NCBI GenBank assembly: GCA_000179315.1 | Contig: ADZZ01000144.1 | Span: 1 to 64,000, forward strand | From: a delta proteobacterium NaphS2 | GTDB taxonomy: Bacteria; Desulfobacterota; DSM-4660; Desulfatiglandales; Desulfatiglandaceae | Reading direction: 5' to 3' | Length of the DNA: 64,000 nt | Shown here: positions 31,398 through 38,773 of the stretch, one piece after another | Position numbering within the stretch: the stretch's first letter is position 1 | Layout: every line of letters starts with the position of its first letter | Translations under genes and position numbers: made by a program | The notes under the pieces: model-generated | What the model saw: the letters and a program-made list of their open reading frames with translations, nothing else | Databases searched by the model: none | What the model was told of the DNA's origin: nothing

Positions 31398-32792
31398 TTA
31401 TTCAAGTTCACATTCCTCCACAACCGCTCCCATGTTTTCAAAGGTTTCTCGATCCAACTGATCAAAAAACATGGCACGGCCCACCTCTCCCCGCAGGCGA
31501 CGAGCGTCCCGAATACCCATGGCGCCCATCACTTCGAGCAGTTGATTATGCCACGCTCCCACAAGGTTTATGACTCTGCCGGCCGTCCATTCCGCCGATG
31601 CATCCTGAATATCCACCGGACAGGACAGACCCTTTTCACAACGCCGGCACATCCGACATTCCAATGCGATCAGCATGGGAAAATCCACCAGGACACCGTC
31701 CGAGCCACAAATAATCGATTTTGCCACGTGTTCGGCCATGGATATTCCACCGCTGGCCAAAAGGGTCACATTATCCCGGGTCCCGGCATCCACCAGCTTC
31801 AAATGGATCGATCGGATGCCGTCTTTCAAAAAAGTCCCGGGGTCATCATGCCTTCGGCCCTGAAAATCGGCCTCCAAATGAATAATAGACACACCGGATG
31901 CCACCAGGCTTTCCGCCCTATCCGCCATGCCTTCCACCATGGGTATTTTCTTTGAAACCAAGATGGACGGATCAAAATCTTTTATTCTTTTTATCGCTTC
32001 CGACAAGCCATCCTCAAAGGCCAGTTCCACCATGCGACATCCATCGGGCAGACCCTCCAATGCCGATGCGGTGGAAAAAGAAGGAAAGAGCCACCTGCCA
32101 TAGTCTGCCGGAATGGCTTTCAGCATATCTTCCGGCACCGTGAACAGCGTCCCCAATCTCTTGGCGGCTTCCGCCCATCCCACCAGGGTTTTTTCACTGA
32201 TGGCCCCGAATGCGGGAACCTTTAGGATGATGGGCAAAGGAATATTCATGAGTAGCGAATCATCTTCCAAAAGCCCGCTTTCAGCATCGAAAACCAGATG
32301 GGCCGGCGTTCTTCCAAGATCAACGGCGGTGCTGATGTACTCGCGGCCATGGATACCGTCCCGGGTGGGCCTTACGATTTCGGACATGTCGGTCCAGATG
32401 GCATCGAAACCCGGGCCGCTGAAAGGCCCCGGGTAACCGGCGCCGGAAACGGGAATTTTACCACTGTCCGACTGCGCCCAAAGGCTGGCGATAATATTCG
32501 GCGTCCAGTGTTCATCCCCCATGGCGGCAAATTCGGGATTGATGGATTTGTGTATGAGTTCATTGGGGCATCCCTGCACGCACCGCAGGCAGTTCATGCA
32601 CTCGTTGTCAATGGATTCCACCATCTGGCGTGCATTCAAGCCTCGATGGTCGTAAACACTGTAAACGCATTTTTTTTTCACGCACACGGGACATTTGAGA
32701 CACCCTTCCTCCCAGGCAATAATACCCGATTGGATCAGTGGTTGAAAACGACGGAGGACGGTTTCGGTATGGATCACGTATTTGGACGGCAT
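31398..32792 (-). CDS. Divergent glutamate-synthase-like FMN-domain Fe-S protein
   Basis: Protein of 464 residues from ATG 32792 (MPSKYVIHTE), placed 16 nt before the related protein downstream. N-terminal cysteine motifs CLKCPVCVKKKC and CMNCLRCVQGCPNELI and the C-terminal CRMCRRCEKGLSC match the ferredoxin-fused FMN family. The barrel keeps PAFGAISEKTLVGWAE and LLASGGISMAEHVAKS. The loops that carry substrate and FMN contacts in its neighbour are changed: GTLFTVPEDML stands where the neighbour has FCCTGEGG, and HLEADFQGRRHDDP where it has HLDGSYGGTG. It probably arose by duplication and may act as an electron-transfer or regulatory paralogue instead of a synthase. Confidence 0.7.
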   Translation of the reverse strand: MPSKYVIHTETVLRRFQPLIQSGIIAWEEGCLKCPVCVKKKCVYSVYDHRGLNARQMVESIDNECMNCLRCVQGCPNELIHKSINPEFAAMGDEHWTPNIIASLWAQSDSGKIPVSGAGYPGPFSGPGFDAIWTDMSEIVRPTRDGIHGREYISTAVDLGRTPAHLVFDAESGLLEDDSLLMNIPLPIILKVPAFGAISEKTLVGWAEAAKRLGTLFTVPEDMLKAIPADYGRWLFPSFSTASALEGLPDGCRMVELAFEDGLSEAIKRIKDFDPSILVSKKIPMVEGMADRAESLVASGVSIIHLEADFQGRRHDDPGTFLKDGIRSIHLKLVDAGTRDNVTLLASGGISMAEHVAKSIICGSDGVLVDFPMLIALECRMCRRCEKGLSCPVDIQDASAEWTAGRVINLVGAWHNQLLEVMGAMGIRDARRLRGEVGRAMFFDQLDRETFENMGAVVEECELE

Positions 32793-32805
32793 AGCAACCC
32801 TCCCC

Positions 32806-33738
32806 TTAGCCTTTGTCCTGGAGCGGCCGGGGGTGCAGCCCCGCCTGCTTGACGATTTCACCCACGGCTTCTTCCCATTCGATGGCCATAATATGCACAC
32901 CCTTGACATCCGGCAGTTCCTTCAAACGGGAAACGGTCTCTACGCAAATGTTGATCCCTTCCTCCCGCTGTTTCTCTTTGGGAACCCCTTCCATCCGTTT
33001 AATCACATCATCGGGTATGTCCATGCCCGCCACCCTGTTTTTCATGTATCGGGCCATACCCGCCGATTTAAGCGGCGTCACACCCCCCAGGATATAAGCT
33101 TTCTCAGTTAATCCCCGGTCTGCGGCCATGGAAAGCCAGGACTCAAAGCGATCCAGATTGTAAATGCACTGGGTTTGAATGAAATCGGCCCCCGCCTTGA
33201 TCTTCTTAGCCAGTCTGACAATCCTAAAGTTCAACGGGTCGGCAAAAGGATTGGCGGCGGCACCGATAAACATATCCGGCTTGTGGTCCAGAGAATCGCC
33301 GCCCGTAATGACACCGTCGTCCCGCATCCCTTTGACCACCTGAACAAACTGAATGGAATCCAGATCGAAAACACCCACGGCTTGCGGCTGATTGCCGAAG
33401 ATTTGATGATCACCGGAGAGGCACAGGACATTACGAATGCCCAAAGCCGACGCCCCCAGAATGTCCGACTGAAGCGAGATGCGGTTGCGGTCCCGGACCA
33501 CCATCTGCAGTACCGGATCCAGACCGGCCGTTTTCAGCAGGCTGCAGGCGGCCAGGCTTGACATGCGAACGATGGCCGTCTGGTTGTCGGTTACATTTAC
33601 GCCATCCACCGATCCCTTGAGCAGCTCACCTTTTTTCAATATAACGTCAGGGTCCGCGCCTTTCGGAGGGCCGCATTCCGCCGTAACAGCGAATTCGCCC
33701 TGTGACAGAACTTTTTTCAATTGGCTTTCATGATTCAC
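32806..33738 (-). CDS. metF: Methylenetetrahydrofolate reductase
   Basis: Protein of 310 residues with a GTG start that overlaps the metV stop (GTGA). The TIM-barrel signatures are FAVTAECGPPKGADPD at the start, GVNVTDNQTAIVRMS, NVLCLSGDH and ADFIQTQCIYNLDRFESWL. It reduces methylene-THF to methyl-THF. The length fits the short anaerobic type that needs a MetV partner and, in acetogens and sulfate reducers, works in the Wood-Ljungdahl pathway. It sits between glutamate synthase genes, where such a gene is not expected. Confidence 0.9.
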   Translation of the reverse strand: MNHESQLKKVLSQGEFAVTAECGPPKGADPDVILKKGELLKGSVDGVNVTDNQTAIVRMSSLAACSLLKTAGLDPVLQMVVRDRNRISLQSDILGASALGIRNVLCLSGDHQIFGNQPQAVGVFDLDSIQFVQVVKGMRDDGVITGGDSLDHKPDMFIGAAANPFADPLNFRIVRLAKKIKAGADFIQTQCIYNLDRFESWLSMAADRGLTEKAYILGGVTPLKSAGMARYMKNRVAGMDIPDDVIKRMEGVPKEKQREEGINICVETVSRLKELPDVKGVHIMAIEWEEAVGEIVKQAGLHPRPLQDKG

Positions 33739-34403
33739 TTTTGCTGATCCTCCCTGATAATCTTTCTGGGACCCCCACCCTGTTTCTTAGACCAGTCCTT
33801 GGGGGGATAGATGTCTTCCAGGCGGTCCAGGCCTCCGAATTTATCCAAACGATCAATAATCAGTTGCCACGCACACGGTATATCCGGATTCACCTCGCAA
33901 CGACCGTCAACAGATCCGCCGCAGGGACCGTTTAAAATCTGCTTGGAACAGCGGGCCAAGGGACAAATGCCGCCGAAATGGTAAAGCATGCAATCCCCGC
34001 ATCCCAGGCAGGTTTCCGCCCACTCGCCCTGAGCCTTCGTTTCTCCCAGGAACTCCGTGTTGAGCCCGGGAATAATCGGCACTTCCGGATACATCTCCGC
34101 CACGGCCTGCACGCCTGCGCCGCATCCCAGTGAAAGCACCGCATCATAAGGATCGATGACTTTGTCCAGTTGGATCACGAATTGCATGACACATTGGCGG
34201 TCCAGGGTCATCTCTTCAATGGTGACATCTTCATTATTCATTCGTGCCGCCATGCGTAGCGCTGATGCCAGCATGGCCGTTTCTTTTTCACCGCCCGCCG
34301 AGCACTCGGCAACGCATGAACCGCAACCCAGCACCAGTATCCGCTTGTATGGGGCAATCATCTGCCTGATCTCTTCAACAGGTTTTTGTTCTCCTGTGAT
34401 CAT
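33735..34403 (-). CDS. metV: MetV-type methylenetetrahydrofolate reductase partner
   Basis: Protein of 222 residues rich in cysteine: LGCGSCVAEC at the start, LGCGAGVQAV in the middle, then CLGCGDCMLYHFGGICP and CSKQILNGPCGGSVDGRCEV near the end. This is the pattern of the MTHFR C-terminal domain family (MetV), a zinc/Fe-S protein that pairs with short MetF and may receive electrons for it. It is translationally coupled to metF. The MvhD-like gene is 40 nt upstream. Confidence 0.85.
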   Translation of the reverse strand: MITGEQKPVEEIRQMIAPYKRILVLGCGSCVAECSAGGEKETAMLASALRMAARMNNEDVTIEEMTLDRQCVMQFVIQLDKVIDPYDAVLSLGCGAGVQAVAEMYPEVPIIPGLNTEFLGETKAQGEWAETCLGCGDCMLYHFGGICPLARCSKQILNGPCGGSVDGRCEVNPDIPCAWQLIIDRLDKFGGLDRLEDIYPPKDWSKKQGGGPRKIIREDQQK

Positions 34404-34443
34404 ATCCTGTTCTCCTCATCATTTTACTTGGCCGATCTGTGAC

Positions 34444-34872
34444 CTAATTGCCGCCCACGGGACCCAACGCGGGCGACGGCCCAAGGGATGAAATGTCTTC
34501 CAGGATCTCTTGAGCCAGTGCCGCCAGAGACTTGGGATTCTCCTTGGAACAGACAATCAGCCCCACCCGTTCCCTTTCAAGACCGATGCTTTCAATGATC
34601 GATTTTGTCCTTTCCATGCGTTTCATGGCCCGCGAATTTCCCTCAAAATTGCGGCAGGCCCCCTGGGGACATGTAATCACATAAGCGGCGTCGGCAAATT
34701 CCTCCAAAGCGCGGAGCAGATGCACCGGTTCCACCCTTCCGCTGCAGGGCATGGGAAAAAGCGCCATGGTTTCCCCACAGGCTTCTTCCAGTGCCTGTCG
34801 ATCCGCTTCCCGGCTTTCAGGGACATTCTGACAATAAAAAAGCGCCAATCTGCGCCTCTTTGCGTTTACCAT
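34444..34872 (-). CDS. MvhD-like (hydrogenase/heterodisulfide reductase delta) protein
   Basis: Protein of 142 residues from ATG 34872; a TTG at 34911 is an alternative. PCSGRVEPVHLLRALEEFAD followed by CPQGACRNFEGN matches the second half of the MvhD/FrhD 2Fe-2S family. The first part is weaker: where MvhD normally has CNWC, only one Cys is visible in LFYCQNVPES. It may pass electrons to MetVF. No HdrA or hydrogenase gene is present in the window, so its redox partner must be encoded elsewhere. Confidence 0.65.
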   Translation of the reverse strand: MVNAKRRRLALFYCQNVPESREADRQALEEACGETMALFPMPCSGRVEPVHLLRALEEFADAAYVITCPQGACRNFEGNSRAMKRMERTKSIIESIGLERERVGLIVCSKENPKSLAALAQEILEDISSLGPSPALGPVGGN

Positions 34873-34971
34873 TTCCTGTTTTAATCCTTTCCCTTTCGTT
34901 GGACAACACAAAGCCGCTCCCTGCTAATATACAGGGCGGACGGCATCTTTCATTAAAAATAACAGATTATA

Positions 34972-36306
34972 TTACAGGATCGGAAGATATTTGTCTAGCT
35001 CAAATTGACTCACATGCGTCCGATAGGCATCCCACTCGATCCGTTTATTTTCAATAAATTTGTTAAATACATGATCCCCCAAGACCTTTTTCACCAGTTG
35101 GCTCTTTTCGGTGGCGAGGATAGCGCTGTAGAGATTTCCGGGTAAATCGTTGATCCCATGGGCTTTTCGCTCGGCCGGGTGCATTTCAAAAATATCCTCT
35201 TCGATGGGCGCCGGCAACTCATAATTGTTTTCAATCCCTTTCAGACCCGCGCCCAACATGACGGCAAAAGCCAGATAGGGATTGCAACTGGGATCGGGCG
35301 ACCTGTACTCAATTCGGGTTGCCTGTTCCTTGCCGGGTTTGTACATGGGCACCCGAATCATGGCAGACCGATTCCTTCGTGCCCAGGAAACGTAAACAGG
35401 TGCTTCGTAACCGGGCACCAGGCGTTTGTATGAGTTGACCCACTGATTGCAGATGGCGGTGATTTCAGGCGCATGCCGCATCAGTCCTGCGATATAGCTC
35501 TTGGCGACGGACGATAGATTATATCTATCGGAACCATCATAAAAGGCATTCTTATCTCCCTGGAACAGGGACTGGTGCACATGCATACCGCTGCCGTTCT
35601 CTCCGAAGATAGGCTTTGGCATAAACGTGGCATAGATCCCCTGCTGTCTGGCGATTTCCTTCACCACCAGGCGATAGGTCATCAAATTATCCGCCATGGT
35701 TAACGCATCTCTATACCGCAGGTCAATTTCGTGCTGGCTGGGAGCCACTTCATGGTGGCTGTATTCCACCTGAACCCCCATCTCCTGGAGCGCAAAAATG
35801 GTTTCACGCCTGAGATCGCTTCCCATGTCAATGGGCCGGGCATCGAAATATCCGCCCTGGTCCAGCATTTCAGTGCTTTTGTTATCCTTGAAATAAAAAT
35901 ATTCGGCCTCAGGCCCCACATAGAAAGTGTATCCTTCTTCCTCGATCTTCTTCAAAAGCCTCTTCAACACATGCCGTGAATCACCTTCATAGTGCGTTCC
36001 ATCCGGGTTCAGAATGTCGCAGAACATTCGCGCCACCGGTCGGTCACCGCTTCTCCAGGGGATAACCTGGAACGTGCCGGGATCCGGTTTTGCGATCATA
36101 TCGCTTTCCTGAATTCGGGAAAAACCTTCAATGGAAGAACCATCAAACCCCATTCCTTCGATCATTCCCTCTTCAAGCTCCGAAGGGGTGATGGCAAAAC
36201 TCTTGAGCATGCCCAGGACATCGGTAAACCAGAATTGAACAAAGCGGATATCCTTTTCTTTTACAATCTTCTTGACGTCATCATACGAATGGCAATCCCA
36301 ATCCAT
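34972..36306 (-). CDS. glnA: Glutamine synthetase type I (GSI-alpha type)
   Basis: Protein of 444 residues, 30 shorter than the other copy. Active-site motifs are complete: [56 protein letters not shown] and [20 protein letters not shown]. At the position of the adenylylation loop it reads EEDIFEMHPAER, with Phe in place of the modified Tyr, so GlnE should not control it. It resembles the feedback-regulated GSI-alpha class of Gram-positive bacteria and archaea. A strong ribosome-binding site (GGAGG) precedes the ATG. It appears to head the long operon; no sigma-54 site was found before it. Confidence 0.93.
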   Translation of the reverse strand: MDWDCHSYDDVKKIVKEKDIRFVQFWFTDVLGMLKSFAITPSELEEGMIEGMGFDGSSIEGFSRIQESDMIAKPDPGTFQVIPWRSGDRPVARMFCDILNPDGTHYEGDSRHVLKRLLKKIEEEGYTFYVGPEAEYFYFKDNKSTEMLDQGGYFDARPIDMGSDLRRETIFALQEMGVQVEYSHHEVAPSQHEIDLRYRDALTMADNLMTYRLVVKEIARQQGIYATFMPKPIFGENGSGMHVHQSLFQGDKNAFYDGSDRYNLSSVAKSYIAGLMRHAPEITAICNQWVNSYKRLVPGYEAPVYVSWARRNRSAMIRVPMYKPGKEQATRIEYRSPDPSCNPYLAFAVMLGAGLKGIENNYELPAPIEEDIFEMHPAERKAHGINDLPGNLYSAILATEKSQLVKKVLGDHVFNKFIENKRIEWDAYRTHVSQFELDKYLPIL

Positions 36307-36687
36307 CTTTTAACCTCCTGCCTATTTCATGAGCTTAGCTCGAAAGAATAGTGTAACCGTTCATGGTTCTTGGGCTACAGGACAAAATTCCAGCCAACAG
36401 GATTGACATACAAGCTTAATGCCAAAAAAACTGGATCTGAGAAAAATCCCAATGAAAAAGCTGAAGGACCATTGAATTGATGCCTGCGTTACAGAGACGG
36501 CCTGCTGAATGGAAATTGGAACCGCGAAGATGATAACCTTGAAATGAAATAACCCGCACCGCTTACGCTTCACAAACGAAAAGGGGGCCGTCACGACCCA
36601 CCGCGAGAAGGGACATTTCTGTTGGTTTCAGGGGTATAATCCTACAAAAATGTGTTCGGCGGATATCGGGAAAGAATTTTTTCGCTC
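36307..36687. other. Intergenic region between glmS and glnA copy 2
   Basis: No plausible gene in 381 bases. A search by eye for a minus-strand GG-N10-GC sigma-54 spacing found none. The glmS-proximal part has a weak terminator-like hairpin listed separately; the rest should hold the promoter of the downstream operon but I could not identify it. Confidence 0.5.
36579..36600 (-). terminator. Weak terminator-like hairpin downstream of glmS
   Basis: On the minus strand GGGTC, loop GTGAC and GGCCC (one G-T pair) are followed by CCTTTT. The stem is short and the T-run is only four bases. Confidence 0.3.
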
Positions 36688-38514
36688 CTACTCCACGGTA
36701 ACACTTTTTGCCAGATTACGGGGTTTGTCGATGTCTCTTTCAAGAAATTTTGCACAGTAATAAGCCAACAGTTGGCAGGGAATCACGCTCAGTATCGGTA
36801 TCAGAAAATCGAGGATGGGGGGTATTTCAATGACATCATCCGCGATTTCCCTGATCTTTTCGTCCCCCTGGGTGGCTATGGCAATGACCGGACCTTTTCG
36901 ACTCTTGATTTCGTGGATGTTGCTGAGCATCTTTTCATGCATTTCATCATCGGGAATAATGGCCACGGTGGGCATTTCCGGATTGATCAGTGCAATGGGT
37001 CCATGTTTCATTTCTCCGGCCGCATACCCTTCGGCATGAATGTAAGAAACCTCTTTAAGTTTTAACGCCCCCTCAAGGGCAATGGGGTAATTGTACTTCC
37101 TTCCCAGGAAAAGCCAATTCATGCAATGACAGTATTTTTCTGCGATGGCCTCAATGTGGCTGGATTGGCCCAGCAATTCCTGCACTTGGCCGGGCAGAGC
37201 TTCAAGTGCACGAATGGCTTGAATTCCTTCCGTCAGCGAAAGGTGTTGATGACGTCCCAGAAGCAGCGCCAGCAATGTAAGGGTAATCAGCTGGGAGGTA
37301 AAATTCTTTGTGGAAGCCACACCGATTTCAGGTCCCGCATGGTTGTAGATGCCGGCATCCGTTTCCCGTGAAATGGTACTGCCCACCACATTGACAATTC
37401 CCAGTAGACGGGCACCTTTGCGCTTGGCTTCCTTAATGGCGGCAATGGTATCGGCGGTTTCTCCGGATTGGCTGATGGCAACCACAAAAGTGTTGGATGG
37501 AAAATTTAATTTTCGGTAGCGAAATTCGGAAGCAAGGCCCACTTCCGTATCAATTTCGGTTAGTTTTTCAAAAATGTATTTTCCAACACAGGCTGCATAG
37601 TAAGAAGTACCGCACGCCACCAAAACCATATGCCGACAATCCCTGAGATCTTCCCAAACGGGCATGATGCCGCCCAGTTTCGGTACGCCCTCACCGGGTT
37701 CGAGGCGGCCCCGAAAGGCATTCTTGATGGTGTAAGCCTGCTCATAGATCTCTTTCAACATGAAATGGGGAAAACCGTTCAGTTCCGCATCTTCCGCCCG
37801 CCATTCAACGGTTTCCGTACTCCGTTGGATCTGTTGGGCCGAAGCCGTGGAAATGGAAAAATCATCTGCTGTCACCGTCGCCAGCTCGTTTTCCTGAAGG
37901 TGCACCACCTTATTGGTATATCTGACCATGGCGGAAACATCAGAGGCCACGAAATGCCCTTCATCGCTCACACCGATGATCAGCGGACTTCCCCGTCTCG
38001 CCACGACGATCTGTCCGGGAACCTGCCGGTGAATGACACCCAGCCCGAAAGTTCCTTCCACCTGGCGCATGGTTTTTCTGACCGCATCGGCCAGATTGCC
38101 GTCAAAATAGAGGGCAATCAGCTGCGCCAGGACCTCCGAATCGGTTTCGGAACGGAAGGTGATCCCTTTCTTTTCCAATTGTTTTTTCAAAAGGTGGTAG
38201 TTTTCGATAATGCCGTTGTGAATGACATAAACATTTTCTTCCTGATCCCGTTGTGGGTGTGCGTTTTGTACCGAGGGCTCACCGTGTGTTGCCCAGCGGG
38301 TGTGAGCGATACCGGTGCTCCCTTCCATTGATTTACCATCCACCAGCGCTTCCAGGTTTGCGATCTTTCCCACCTCCCGGTAACATGAAATTTGCTTACC
38401 GTTTTGAACGGCCAGTCCCGCCGAATCGTATCCCCTGTACTCAAGCCTTCTCAAGCCCTCGATCAAAATGGGTTTTGCGCTTTTTTCTCCCACATAACAA
38501 ACAATCCCGCACAT
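36688..38514 (-). CDS. glmS: Glutamine--fructose-6-phosphate aminotransferase (isomerizing)
   Basis: Protein of 608 residues, normal length. It makes glucosamine-6-phosphate for cell-wall and LPS synthesis. The glutaminase domain starts MCGIVCYVG with the nucleophile Cys2, and has HTRWATHGEPS and HNGIIENY. Two SIS sugar-isomerase domains follow (VACGTSYYAACVGKYIFEKL; SQSGETADT; FLGRKYNYPIALEGALKLKE). The end DKPRNLAKSVTVE is the family C-terminus. It is the fifth glutamine amidotransferase of the island. Confidence 0.96.
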   Translation of the reverse strand: MCGIVCYVGEKSAKPILIEGLRRLEYRGYDSAGLAVQNGKQISCYREVGKIANLEALVDGKSMEGSTGIAHTRWATHGEPSVQNAHPQRDQEENVYVIHNGIIENYHLLKKQLEKKGITFRSETDSEVLAQLIALYFDGNLADAVRKTMRQVEGTFGLGVIHRQVPGQIVVARRGSPLIIGVSDEGHFVASDVSAMVRYTNKVVHLQENELATVTADDFSISTASAQQIQRSTETVEWRAEDAELNGFPHFMLKEIYEQAYTIKNAFRGRLEPGEGVPKLGGIMPVWEDLRDCRHMVLVACGTSYYAACVGKYIFEKLTEIDTEVGLASEFRYRKLNFPSNTFVVAISQSGETADTIAAIKEAKRKGARLLGIVNVVGSTISRETDAGIYNHAGPEIGVASTKNFTSQLITLTLLALLLGRHQHLSLTEGIQAIRALEALPGQVQELLGQSSHIEAIAEKYCHCMNWLFLGRKYNYPIALEGALKLKEVSYIHAEGYAAGEMKHGPIALINPEMPTVAIIPDDEMHEKMLSNIHEIKSRKGPVIAIATQGDEKIREIADDVIEIPPILDFLIPILSVIPCQLLAYYCAKFLERDIDKPRNLAKSVTVE

Positions 38515-38687
38515 ATAAGACTCTCCTTAAAAATACACCACTTCAGTAAAAACAAGATGGATTTCTTTACGAAAAAGCATCCGCTGATTCAATGTTCGAA
38601 ACAGACAAAACACTATATTTTAACTTTTTACTACTGAATATACAATCGAAAATTTGGCATCACTTCTTTTCGATAATCGTCAAAATA

Positions 38688-38704
38688 TGGCACACGGGTT
38701 GCAA
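38688..38704 (+). promoter_or_regulatory. Sigma-54 promoter of the second glnD
   Basis: TGGCACACGGGTTGCA is a full match to the TGGCAC-N5-TTGCA consensus with GG-N10-GC spacing. It lies 70 nt before the ATG of the plus-strand glnD, in the divergent region opposite glmS. This implies activation under nitrogen limitation by an NtrC-type protein, as for glnA. Confidence 0.8.
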
Positions 38705-38773
38705 GGCTTCAGTTTCCATCAGGCACAAAAATAATCAAGCGTTGAGGCGGCAAACGCATGAAGGAGATCTATA

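Noticed and set aside
36307-36687. Sigma-54 promoter before the second glnA
   Set aside because: No GG-N10-GC spacing on the minus strand was found in this region.
36640-36760. glmS ribozyme
   Set aside because: The ribozyme lies in the 5' leader of glmS in Gram-positive bacteria; this region is at the gene's 3' end, and the leader at 38515-38600 shows no ribozyme core.
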